Below, one piece after another: positions 34,954 through 44,529 of a DNA stretch of 64,000 nt. Every line of letters starts with the position of its first letter. Within the stretch, counting starts at the first letter, position 1. The translations under genes were made by a program, and so were the position numbers. Source of the DNA: Paragonimus westermani (Eukaryota > Platyhelminthes > Trematoda > Plagiorchiida > Troglotrematidae). The notes under the pieces are model-generated. The model worked only from the letters and a program-made list of their open reading frames with translations, ran no database searches and was not told where the DNA came from. The stretch spans positions 60,288-124,287 of the forward strand of contig QNGE01000850.1 of assembly GCA_008508345.1 (NCBI GenBank), given 5' to 3'.

Positions 34954-36340
34954 ATTCGTAACTGGGGAAGGATGTTTTATATATTTTTGTTGTCACAACA
35001 AACATGAAGCGATGTTGTATCCGCTATCCTAACTGTACGACAAAACGTCATTGTCCAGATGTTCTCAGAACCACAGCTCCAACAATGCTGAAGAACAAAC
35101 TGTTAGTCCATCCACTGTACAACATTTCTAGACAGTGAATGACAAAATGTTTTGCTGAGAAAAGTCACTAAGCTGTCTGTCTCACAGAACTGCACTCTAT
35201 GCAGCTGCTCTCTTAAGCATGACGAGAAAACTATTCGAAGTTACTTTGCATCTTAAGACTGGCTGGAAGATTAGTGGAATTAAGCTCACTCTTAAGGCTA
35301 CACATTTTTATTCTGTATGCTGATAGGGCTACGATCTTTAGTGACATTTCCTGAAGGAATAAGCACAAGGATATTCTATTATGTATTCAAAATCGGACAA
35401 TCAGTTCGTAAACTAAAGTGTGTTGTATTAAAATCCCATTCAAATTGGTCAGTTAACCAATGTGGCTTCATTTAATTTACTTTGATTAGTCCTCGTACAG
35501 TTGGTAGGACAAAACGTCACATTTAGCTCCCGTCTAGTGTTGTCACAGCCACTTGCTGGCACTAGGCGTGATGGGGTGCAAAACTATCATAGACACAGGC
35601 TGGACTCAAACGATTGCAGCACAGCAATCCACGCGCTGCTTTCAGTCAGCACACTGTTCTGTAACGGTAATCTGTATGGTTGAGAATACGACGCTGATGC
35701 AAACGGGGCAAACAACGGCAACCTGAGAAAAATGAAACTGATAACATTGTGACAATAAGCGACTGAAGTGGTAATCAGCGAATAGTGCAAGTGGGATGAC
35801 AAAATGAATGCGTTTGGGCGGAATATAGCGTTTCATTATTTTCACTGTTTCAAGTGCAAACTCAAGGTGGGTCCAACAAGACCACTGTGCACCTGACCTT
35901 CAAACTACTTACTATAAGCGGTCCGTTCTTGAACATGGTGTGCACATTTGCTTCGGGACACTAAAAATGATATATGGAGGGCAACAAAATGATTATAATA
36001 ATGTGTTCTACCTAATTTTGATGGAGGCGCAGCTTGTTTCACCTCATTCAACCAGAGGACATAAGTCAGTGCTCATTTTATTTCATTCTTATTGTAGCTT
36101 ATTCATAAGATAGATGGCAAACAGAAACCTGGCGCCATTTCAACATGTAGCAAAAACACTGTGGTACTGACAATAGTGAGCGGATATCCAAGGCTCACGG
36201 CAAGAAATGTACCTTCAGAAGACAGACGGCAGTGAATTTGGAGGGTTTGTTCAAGGTCGGCTTCAACAGTGTGTGGTGAGGTGTTTATTCTGTTGCCCTC
36301 TTTGTACACTGATTTACGTTGTCCTGTTGAATTTATGCAG
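34954..36340. other. Non-coding stretch with weak tRNA-like motif
   Basis: On the minus strand, about 35,660-35,580 holds CGTTTGAGTCC, a B-box-like motif downstream of a weak D-arm-like segment. It may be a decayed SINE. Nothing else is recognised. Confidence 0.35.
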
Positions 36341-36472
36341 ACGGTAACGTCTGTTAATGTCACCCAGTCCAGACTGATAGAAGTAGACGAAAACTGCGAT
36401 TATAACGTGTCTTTTAAACTGACTGACCAGTTCAAATCAATTTTCGAAGTAACCGCACTCTCATATTTTCAG
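36341..36472 (+). CDS. Candidate internal exon, product unknown
   Basis: The acceptor TGTTGAATTTATGCAG precedes 36,341, and the donor TTTCAG|GTAAAA follows 36,472. The 132-bp interval is phase 0-0 and open. It reads TVTSVNVTQSRLIEVDENCD followed by YNVSFKLTDQFKSIFEVTAL, with two N-glycosylation sequons (NVT, NVS) and an alternating beta-strand-like pattern. An extracellular beta-sandwich is possible. No family is recognised. Confidence 0.35.
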
Positions 36473-36545
36473 GTAAAACCACGATAATGTAGATGTTTCA
36501 TAGCAATAGTGTAACCTTATTCAGCTTTTAGAAAATGCACTAGTG

Positions 36546-37109
36546 TCAGTCTGATATGTATTGCCCAATCAGTGAATCAATGCTAGCAACTTTGTTTTTA
36601 GCACAGAAAATAAAGAGTTGCTTACCGTAAACAAGAAGTTGAATAACTTGTGAATACATTCCGCGAATTATTGTGTAACGGAGACAAATTGACATCAGTG
36701 AGCTCAGTAAATTATGATCACATTTAAGTCGATGTGAGTAACGCTGGAAATCTAGGTAGTGTGAACGAGAAGTAAATATGCATTTTTCAGTAGAAAGGAC
36801 AGTGTGCAGATGGTGCACCTTTGTGCTAATTGTTACTGATCTTGTCCAGCTGGCCGCGCTGCGCTGAATCGCGTGTGCCTGAGACGAGTCACACGTCTGA
36901 ATGTGCAAAAGTGTTAATGTAAGTAAGGTCGTTTGAAGACCACCAAGGTGGCTCTGGTCGTGAGCGCGTACGACGTTTGGTTCTGGACGGCCCACGGTGT
37001 GGCGAAGCTTGCACATGTGAAAACGACCAAGGGGAAAGCGGTGTGAATTGCATTCGATTGGCAAGGTGACTAACTGGTTTCGGCTAGTTCCAGTCGTGAG
37101 AAACCACAC
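36546..37109 (-). CDS. Longest ORF outside transposons, 187 aa, unrecognised
   Basis: An uninterrupted minus-strand frame of 187 codons, with its 5' half in a local GC-rich patch (about 36,840-37,080). The translation is rich in His, Ser, Thr and Arg, with no domain, signal peptide or membrane segment, and looks compositionally unlike a folded protein. It may be a chance frame in a GC-rich repeat or CpG-rich patch. The start at 37,109 is simply the first ATG. Confidence 0.2.
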   Translation of the reverse strand: MWFLTTGTSRNQLVTLPIECNSHRFPLGRFHMCKLRHTVGRPEPNVVRAHDQSHLGGLQTTLLTLTLLHIQTCDSSQAHAIQRSAASWTRSVTISTKVHHLHTVLSTEKCIFTSRSHYLDFQRYSHRLKCDHNLLSSLMSICLRYTIIRGMYSQVIQLLVYGKQLFIFCAKNKVASIDSLIGQYISD

Positions 37110-38395
37110 TTGACATGCCGATCTGACGGAACCTTAATGACAGTCGAGGCGATCGGTCACTTACTTCTCTTCTGGATGAGAATTTAGTGAACTTGATTTT
37201 CATGAATTTAAGCTTCGATGAGTTACGGAACAAATAGAGAGATTTGATTTGTCTGGATGCAGTCAGTCTGAGGAATTTCTGACAGTTTTGTTTAAGTGGA
37301 TTGCTGGACATTTTCTGCCTCTTATTTTCCGCGTTTTCTATTACCGCTTTTCAAAACGTATGACTCGGACAGAAGTTGTCGTGTTGTTACTAAGAACACT
37401 TGATTATTACAATCTCACTGTTCCTCGTTTAGTTAATTGACCATGAATTATAAGTTGATGGTGTCAAATTACTCGTTCCCAGTTAAATTCTCATTGAAAC
37501 GACTTAATATTTAACTTCAAGGCATTTCGGCAATCCATACGGTAAAACTTTGGTTAGTATGAAGGGGAACCTGAAAAATAAATTTATCTTGATCTCACGG
37601 TGTGCAAAGTGGGGAAGAGAGTACCCATGTTATAACGCGTCTGAGGAATTCAGTTTTATGTGATGTGTTCAACAAGCCCACTGTGGAAAGTTGCACACTG
37701 GATTTTTGAATGTGGAAAATTGCAGTGGGTTTAGTGAATTATGATATCTGTCAGATGCTAATATACATATTTACAACAGCGGCGTTACGCAATTGATTAA
37801 CCATGTCGACTTTTCTGGCTGGCCGCGTGATTGACAAACGACTTGTTCCCGATCAGTCCGTCCTGGTATACTCGATAAACAGTAGTTTTGCAATGGATTG
37901 TGTTAGTTGGATATCCTGGCTTTTGTCAGAAAAGAAGAGAGAATATCACCAAATCCCTCAACAGTGTTAGTTTTGGACCATGTCAACTTTTTCAGATGAG
38001 AACAGGAAAAGAGGTTTAATCGGTGGTGATTTGTACCAACAAGCAATGTATAGGATGACTGCCACGTAGTAGGTATTTTTAGACGAATACGATCGCAGTT
38101 TGAATGATGCGGATTTCATCACAGGGCTGAGCAATAACGTCAGCGTCAAAACTGCTGATCAGGTTTTCTATTGGTTAACCAAATGTGAGATAAAAATTTG
38201 GAAATCGCGTATTTTGCGCTCCAGGAACTCTGTTATGCTGCCACGGACGAATAAAATATGACCAGCTGTGTCGCGTCGACTTCTCGAAGACTCCTACCAC
38301 GTAGGTCGACGACAACAGACCAATCACTTTCATCCTACTTGTCATTGGCGGTCAGACTTTCACCTTCATGTTCGACCCTTCAGTTAACTACCAGA
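37110..38395. other. Non-coding stretch, nothing recognised
   Basis: Short frames on both strands; no domain, repeat or RNA gene recognised. Confidence 0.45.
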
Positions 38396-38465
38396 CCTCG
38401 AGGTGGTTAAGCGTCTAAACCTCACCCAAAAAATGAGCGAGTCCAGTGTTTTCAAATGCAAATCA
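38396..38465 (+). repeat. tRNA-like segment, probable SINE head
   Basis: ACCTCGAGGTGGTTAAGCG (about 38,394-38,412) has the D-arm/A-box form of a tRNA, and GTGTTTTCAAATGC about 30-35 bases further on is a degenerate B box. The spacing fits a tRNA-Leu-like pseudogene or SINE head. A functional tRNA is unlikely because the arms are imperfect. Confidence 0.4.
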
Positions 38466-39287
38466 ATAGCCCGCGGTCAAGATTCAGGTCAGATTGTGAA
38501 GTTTGCTCGGTTTACCAAGGTGTGACTGATGGCAGCTTTTCTAGAGATCACCACGAAATCGTATTGCGCAGTTTACTAGAACGGCATCGCAGTTTGATTC
38601 CATACAACTTGAAGTTTAAGATGAATTATTCGGCCAACTCCATACTCCGTTAGTTTATCAAAACAGTACGTATGTGGTAGTCGATTTGAGCTGAGTATTA
38701 GTGGTTTAAACTGTGCAAACGGAATTTCACAGCTTCTAGACTTAGTTGAATAGTTATGTTAAATGCTGTTGTCGAGGGTTGATAAAATGCAAAACTGTGA
38801 AATTAATCACCAGTAGGATCAATTGATTCTTGAATCTCCGGGACAGCCCTAGGGGTCGAATTGCATATTACGTTTGTAAGTTTCTGATCAATTAACTAGG
38901 ATACTTGCTACTCTGTATCGCTGGTTGTAGTGTTGAGAGAATGCAGAATAGCGAAGTAAATTGACGTAGAACGTATTTTACAGAGATATTCTGGCCGACC
39001 TCGTCGAGTACGACACATAGACTATGCATAATGGACACATCCGTTCTGACCGGCATAGCACAGAAATGGGTCATTGATTTCAGTGAAATTTGCGAATAGT
39101 TCAACGTAAAGGCATCCAACAAAGCACAGTCTTCAGTGCCAACACGCTGGTACCCATGCTGCACTCATGCTCGCGTTTATGAGTCATCCTTCCGAACCAC
39201 AACCTCCCCGAGTTTTGCTCACGCGTGGTGCGCGCTTCGACGCGGTTTTTGTGTCCGACGTCTCTTGTTAAGACGTTTTTCACCTGC

Positions 39288-39498
39288 CGTTCCTAGTCCG
39301 TTGGGTCGATCTAGTTGGGCAATAGCTCGTCCGATCACTCGTGCTGCCCGCAATCCATACAATACGTCAAGATATTCCCTCAGCTGTTTGAATAATCGTG
39401 CTCCCGATCTGGTTATTCATCCTATTTTGCCTTTCATTCCTCGTCCGTTGGTTTGATCCAGTTGAGCGATGGCTCATCTGGTCTCACTTGCTGCCTCT
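39288..39498. repeat. Diverged direct duplication, about 147-bp period
   Basis: A block of about 60 bp starting near TCCTAGTCCGTTGGGTCGAT (39,291) recurs 147 bp later as TCCTCGTCCGTTGGTTTGAT (39,438). Similarity continues through AGTTGGGCAATAGCTCGTCC against AGTTGAGCGATGGCTCATCT. By eye identity is about three quarters. It lies in a GC-rich patch just downstream of the second gypsy remnant and may belong to that element's 3' non-coding region. Confidence 0.65.
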
Positions 39499-39710
39499 GA
39501 CCCGCTAGCTGCGGGCCTTTGGACGTACCTTGATGCACCGTCAATGTATTCCGTCGAAAGTTGGAGCACCCGCACCTCTGGCTTGACAATCCACCACACT
39601 CGCTTCTCTTCTATGGAGCTTGCCGCGATTGTGCCAGGATACTCAGTGCACAGCATAGATCCATCGCACGTGAAGCCCTTGGTTGATTTGAAATTTCGTA
39701 TTCCTGCGGT

Positions 39711-40459
39711 TCATTCCTTCATTGTACGATTGAACTGCTCCGTCAGTCCGTTTGTTTGCGGATGTTGTGGCGATGTTCTCAAGTGACGAATCCCCCAATT
39801 CTTCAACATCTCCTGAAACTGCTGCCTGTCACAGCATGGGCCCTGGTCGGCGATAACTGCGTGCGGTACTCCGAAGCGAGCCAGGACATTGTTCACGAAA
39901 GCGTGCATAACCGTTCCGTACGTTTGATCTGCTGTTGGAATTGATTCCACCCATAGTGTAAAATGGTCAGTCATGACAGCTATGTTGGAAGTGGACCAAA
40001 AATGTTTATACTCCAGGTGTGTTTTGCCTGCTTTGTTACAATGGATTTCATCGGCGGTGTCGTTGTCATCGTCTCCTGGTTCTCTTGGCAGTTGGGGCAG
40101 GCTCGAATGAAGTCAGTCACGTCCTTCTGCATCGTGGGCAAAAATACCCTTTGCCGTAATTATTCAAACACACGTTCGCGCCCTATTTGAACATTTGTGT
40201 GTACCAGTCGAACCACACGTTCCCTCTGATCCACTGGAATAAATGGCAGTCTTCGAGGTCGCAGCCCCCTCTGCACCTCCACATCGATGACCAGTTGACC
40301 CTCCTCTAGATGTATTCGATCCGAAATCTGTAACAGCTCATTCAGTCCCGAATTCCGTCTTGGGTTTGGTTCCTGCCGGTAGATGTTCACATATTTTGCG
40401 TACTTGAATGTCTTACTGCTGACTGACGAGGATCTCTTTACCGGCAACCAGTACTGCAT
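39711..40459 (-). pseudogene. Gypsy integrase remnant (second element)
   Basis: The zinc-binding region reads LVHTNVQIGRERVFE, where the second His of the H-x3-4-H pair appears lost, then a stop, then CPNCQEN. In the core, the block normally W-x-(V)D-I-F-G-P-L reads WSINIFGPL, so the first catalytic Asp is Asn. A frameshift follows, then MTDHFTLWVESIPTADQ, VIADQG (second Asp) and NGLTEQFNRTMKE (Glu retained), ending in a stop at 39,711. The C-terminal domain is absent. Confidence 0.86.
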
Positions 40460-40479
40460 TCACGTACAGGGTTTCAGTT

Positions 40480-41270
40480 GGCAGCCTATTTTCATGTCTT
40501 GGTCGATATAGTGCATCAGGTACTTCATCATTGTTTGTGCCGTTGACATGTTGGATGATAAAGTTGAACGCTTGCAGTCAGCGTGCCCAGCGTGCCGGTC
40601 GTACGCATGGAACTTTCTCCGTCTTCAGTCAAATCAGTGGATTGTGGTCGGTCTCCACATGAAAGGCGACCGCTGTCTGGAAGGTCTTCTATTTCTCAGA
40701 AGCCCAGACGATAGCTAGACATTCTTTCTCCATGGTGGGATACTTTCTCTCTGCTTTCGTCAGTATTCGATAGGCATGTTCAACTGTCCCCAAAGATTGT
40801 GGAAGAACTTCTCCGATTGCGGTATCATTTGCATCATGTGACACTGTGAGTGGCTTATTCGGTTTGGGAATCGCCGGACACTGTCGAATGTGGGCAGCCT
40901 CCTGTTTGGATTCATTGAACACCATCTCCAAGTCCTCAGTTCTTAAAAATTTCTTGTTTTTCGTCAGCACTTGGAAGAGTAGATATTCTTTCTGGGAGAA
41001 TCCTGGCGAAAATTTAGAACTGTAACCGACCATTTCGAGGAAACACCTAGTTACCGCTTCGATTTCGGTATTGGGAAGTTCTTGATGGCTGTCAACTTCT
41101 CTGACAGTGGTTGGATCTTCCCATTCCCAACCGTGTGTCCCAAACAGACGATTGAAACGCGGCCTGCTTGCCAACAGCTTGCAGTCAAAGTGGGTGAGGA
41201 TAAAAATTGTTCGTCTCCTCCTAAATCCATAATATTCTGTATCAAATGATGTAACAGATTCCTTTCCACA
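40480..41270 (-). pseudogene. Gypsy RT C-terminus plus RNase H remnant
   Basis: The connection FLEMVGYSSKFSPGFSQ is the usual RT thumb block. RNase H then shows SHDANDTAIGEVLPQ (first Asp), LTKAERKYPTMEKECLAIVW (Glu), and after a stop HVETDHNPLI (Asp). It closes with FIIQHVNGTNNDEVPDALYRP, where the usual DALSR reads DALYR. The frame changes near 41,060, and there are stops near 40,689 and 40,640. It is preserved enough to show all acidic positions but cannot be translated. Confidence 0.86.
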
Positions 41271-41290
41271 GGTTTTGGCGCTTTGTTAAA

Positions 41291-41926
41291 CAGATCTACA
41301 ACCCCTGAGTCTTGATTAATTTGGCCTTTATTAGGATTCTCATCTGATCAGCACAAAACCACTTGATTGACAGAGGGGATGACAACGCTTTTTTGAGTAA
41401 CTTGCACATCAATTAATTAAAAACTTCCGGTTCCATTTATATTCAGTGGTTTTAATTCAGTTTTCATTTTCGCCAAACATAGGCTGACTCCCATATTTCA
41501 ACCGTTCTCTTCTGTGCCCCATAAAAAAAATATTGACTCTAGTATTCTAAATGTAAGAATGACCTTGGATTCATTCCGTATTCCATACCTAACGAACGGG
41601 TATATAAAGATTTCAACCTACCCCAGAGGTCTAAACGTGCAAGTTACCTTGTTCTTTGAAGCGTTAGTGATTTATCGACAACACAGGATGTGAAGACCGC
41701 AGCATCTCCAGTTGCATGTTTCTGCGTGTGAAATACTCATTTTATGAAAATGGTGGTTGTATCATTGGGTTGTTTTGCAAAGTCATCTGATCAATGAAGT
41801 GCTCAGACTGTTCATTAATTGCATTTTGCGACATCCTAATTTTTTCCTCCAAGCCCTTATCTGCCAAACATCTGAACCTATTATAAGCAAAGTACAAAGT
41901 ATCACGTCTTGTTCTTAGTAGGGCAT
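41291..41926. other. Non-coding stretch, nothing recognised
   Basis: AT-rich, with short frames only. No upstream gypsy pol or gag sequence was found here. Confidence 0.45.
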
Positions 41927-42099
41927 ATGTTGCGTATTTTGGTCACGACCGTCATTTCGACTCTTGCCACATTCTGCTACAGCGATCACGTAGTCTACTG
42001 TGCGGTCGAATTCGAAATAGGCGAGACTGAAGCATCACATTCAACCATCCAGCTACGGTCTATTGACAATAACAATCGATTTACCTTAGAAGATAGAGT
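41927..42099 (+). CDS. Candidate first coding exon with signal peptide
   Basis: The ATG at 41,927 opens MLRILVTTVISTLATFCYSD, a compact signal-peptide-like sequence: one basic residue, a hydrophobic core, then small/polar residues. The predicted mature part (HVVYCAVEFEIGETEASHST, then RSIDNNNRFTLEDR) is acidic and protein-like. A donor GT|GTAAGA follows 42,099 (phase 2). The frame closes just afterwards, which fits an exon end. I cannot name the protein; a secreted or type I membrane product is inferred. Downstream exons were not identified. Confidence 0.35.
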
Positions 42100-43186
42100 G
42101 TAAGACTTCTGCTTCAAGTGAAAATCACTGTATACACTACAACTTCTAAGTGATGTTTGTGTCACCATGCTATTGATGACGTGCATGTGAGTGCACAAGT
42201 ATCGACCAGTTATCAGTGGTTTTGAGTCCATCCCAAACAAATCTCTTCTAGTTACCAGCAGTTTTATTTATTGAAATTTCGGAACTCGGATCGTTGTAAC
42301 TTGAACAGTACCCAAATTTGGTTGCATTGTCTAAATTCGAGCAGACCTGCTTACAGGGTAGATATTGAGTTAGACTTTCACATCTACTATTGATCGCCAA
42401 CTGTAGCTACCCGTATTCGGAACAAATACTAATATCTAAAGCTTGGACGCACTCTCGTATGAGTAACATTCCACCTTCCAGAAATTTCTAAACGAGATCA
42501 ACGGAAGTCGTTGGTCTATTTCAACCGATAACTCTGGTTTTAAATGCATCTACCAATTCAGGAGCACAATCTGCTTAGCTTTCCCATGTGGATATTCTGA
42601 AGCTTTTACTCAGTTCATTTACCGTGACTGAATAACATCATATCAAATTGCGACAGACTTCGAGAACTACCAGATGAACTCACTTCAAAATTTTCTTCTT
42701 TACTTGAGCTGCCTCAACGACTGATTGTATAACCTTCTTTAGCCAAAAATATATTGACGACTCGTGAATATATATTGAATTGAGTCGCTTGAGTAGTGAA
42801 TCAAAAGCACGCTATCTGATGACTAGTACTTCAAAACTAGCCGAAGATTTTCTTAATCCGCCAGGGCACTTGAAAATTGCACGTGTTCTTTGGTTCAAGC
42901 ATTTTCATTCATTTGACTCGCACTAACTCGCTATCAGATACTCAGATGTATGGGGATTACCTGGTGTCAAGACCTTGCATAGTCTGCTTGTCTAAGTATC
43001 AGAAGGAACGTGTAGCAAACAAACTTGTTTTCGATGATTTGTCATCAGGCTAATTGCAACACATTAATATGGATTTATCATGTGTGGGGAGGGGTACGGT
43101 AAAGAATCGAACGGTTTGTTATCGATTTTTGAAGGATTAGATCAATTGTTAAAAATTATTGTTGGCTGTTAAGATCATGGTCATGA
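42100..43186. other. Non-coding stretch, nothing recognised
   Basis: I looked for the endonuclease domain expected 3' of the minus-strand PLE RT and did not find it here. Confidence 0.5.
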
Positions 43187-44529
43187 TTACGTAAGCTGTT
43201 CGGTCCGGGCCTTGGCACCGGGCCTTGGAGGATTCAGTGTTTTGACGGAACGCTTTTGACCACATGGTGGGGAAAAAAGAGTAACCGGATGGGCATGGCT
43301 ACCGCGACTGCCAACAAGCTCTCTCTGACATGTTTTGATTGTAAACCCGGAGCGTGATAGATAGGACGGAAAGAGTGTTTGAAATCGACTGAATGGTTGG
43401 ACTCCATTAGTTGCGTCACGCAAATAATATCATCTACACATCGCTTGTATAGACCGAAGGAGTTAAACTGGGTTACTAACTCTCCACTTTCAAGCTTTGC
43501 CATAAAAATAGCAGCTGGTAGTGGACCTAATGGTGACCCCACTGCTGCTTCATCCTTTTGTCGAAATAATCTGCCGGAAAATTAAAACTGAGCATTATAG
43601 GTAAAACGGCATAACAACCGTTTTAATTTTTCTACCGGCAATCCCATATGTACGCAGGCGTTCTGAATATAATCATCCAGAAAATCAATTGTTTTCCTGA
43701 GCAGAATAATAATGAATAAGTATGTTACATCAAGCAAGAATATTATTTCTCTGGACGCATTCAGCTCCTTCAAGATTTCAAAGAATTCGAACGAATCTCT
43801 CTTAAACTGTGGACAGCTGTCTCCTCGTCGGCTAACATTACAGCCAACCATTTGGCAGTTGTATGATGTGGGGAGTTACCCATGTCCAAGATCGGTAGTG
43901 AGAGTATTCCACTTTCGTGAACCACAGAAAAACCATAAATTCTAGAAATAACAGTGCTCACTGGTGTGACTCTAGAAAGCATACCTGAATCGATAAGTCC
44001 CATCTGTTTCAAACACCGCAACTATTTTGTAAAAGCGTTCTCTGTAGCCACCGATAAACCTTCCCCTCGTCTATCCCTACAAATTTGTTTGTATCTTATA
44101 ACAACCAGTTCATTTTCTTTAAGTAGTCAGCTCTATCCAGAATGACAACTCCTTTATCAGGTTCAGAGGTTATGATCTTCTCTTTCCTCCTTAGACATGC
44201 AATTGAAGATAAATGCTCCCTTGTCAGTAAGTTTCTAATTAATGTTTTCCGAACAAACTATTGATAGCCTTGAACATTTCTACGTTTAAATCTGATGATA
44301 GTTGAAGATCACTCAGTTGGTCACAAATGTCTTCGAACTGAGTCCCTAAATAAAGTTGTCTAAACCTACGTATAGGATAGCAAAAGTTTGGCCCTAATGA
44401 TAGTTCTTCAAGAGTGGACTTGTCCAGTGTTAAAGATGAAAACTTATGCATATATCGCCCGGAGTTTTTCGAAAACTTTGCCTTTGAATTAACTGGATTG
44501 ATTTGATTACGCAGTTCCGTTCCTCTCAT
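43187..44529 (-). mobile_element. Degenerate Penelope-like element, reverse transcriptase part
   Basis: Minus-strand blocks appear in the PLE order. The N-terminal part is SSLTLDKSTLEELSLGPNFC with TQFEDICDQLSDL (44,529-44,239). Next come TSEPDKGVVILDRADYLKKM (about 44,170), RIYGFSVVHESGILSLPILD with MGNSPHHTTAKWL (about 43,940-43,850), and IDFLDDYIQNACVHMGLP with LKRLLCRFTYNAQF. The catalytic region AAVGSPLGPLPAAIFMAKLE then YKRCVDDII follows (about 43,560-43,430). GQKRSVKTL near 43,260 is in another frame and resembles the block after the thumb. There is a stop at 43,582-43,584, frameshifts near 43,850 and 44,030, and a shortened 3' part. No GIY-YIG endonuclease follows. Confidence 0.88.
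43430..44140 (-). pseudogene. Penelope-like RT core, catalytic region
   Basis: The metal-binding palm motif reads CVDDI in place of the usual YVDDI, so both Asp residues remain. The MGSPLG-type substrate-binding block appears as VGSPLG. One in-frame TAA (43,582-43,584) interrupts the segment between TYNAQF and the next block (FSGRLFRQKDEAA), and the upstream part requires a frame change near 43,850. The fragment is typical of PLE RTs abundant in flatworm genomes. Confidence 0.85.

Larger units (their letters stand above)
39711..41290 (-). mobile_element. Second Ty3/gypsy remnant, different family
   Basis: Read on the minus strand, it starts inside the RT palm (VIV/CLGHTVGNGKIQPL with LTAIKNFPIPKSKR, 41,200-41,055), then RNase H (to about 40,500), the integrase zinc region (about 40,230-40,090) and the integrase core (about 40,010-39,711). 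The upstream half of pol, gag and both LTRs are missing. Sequence blocks differ from the element at 3,240-7,335, so this is another gypsy lineage. It has at least two frameshifts and several in-frame stops, and its similarity to integrase stops abruptly at 39,711. Confidence 0.88.

Noticed and set aside
39474..39656. Minus-strand frame continuing after the second integrase core
   Set aside because: It is in the same frame but shows no gypsy integrase C-terminal pattern; the sequence probably belongs to other DNA or to non-coding element sequence.
39136..39786. Plus-strand ORFs of 105-106 codons
   Set aside because: They lie in the GC-rich duplicated patch, and part is antisense to the gypsy integrase end; composition is rich in Arg, Ser and Pro with no domain.
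43379..44145. Plus-strand ORFs in the PLE region
   Set aside because: Antisense shadows of the minus-strand reverse transcriptase blocks.
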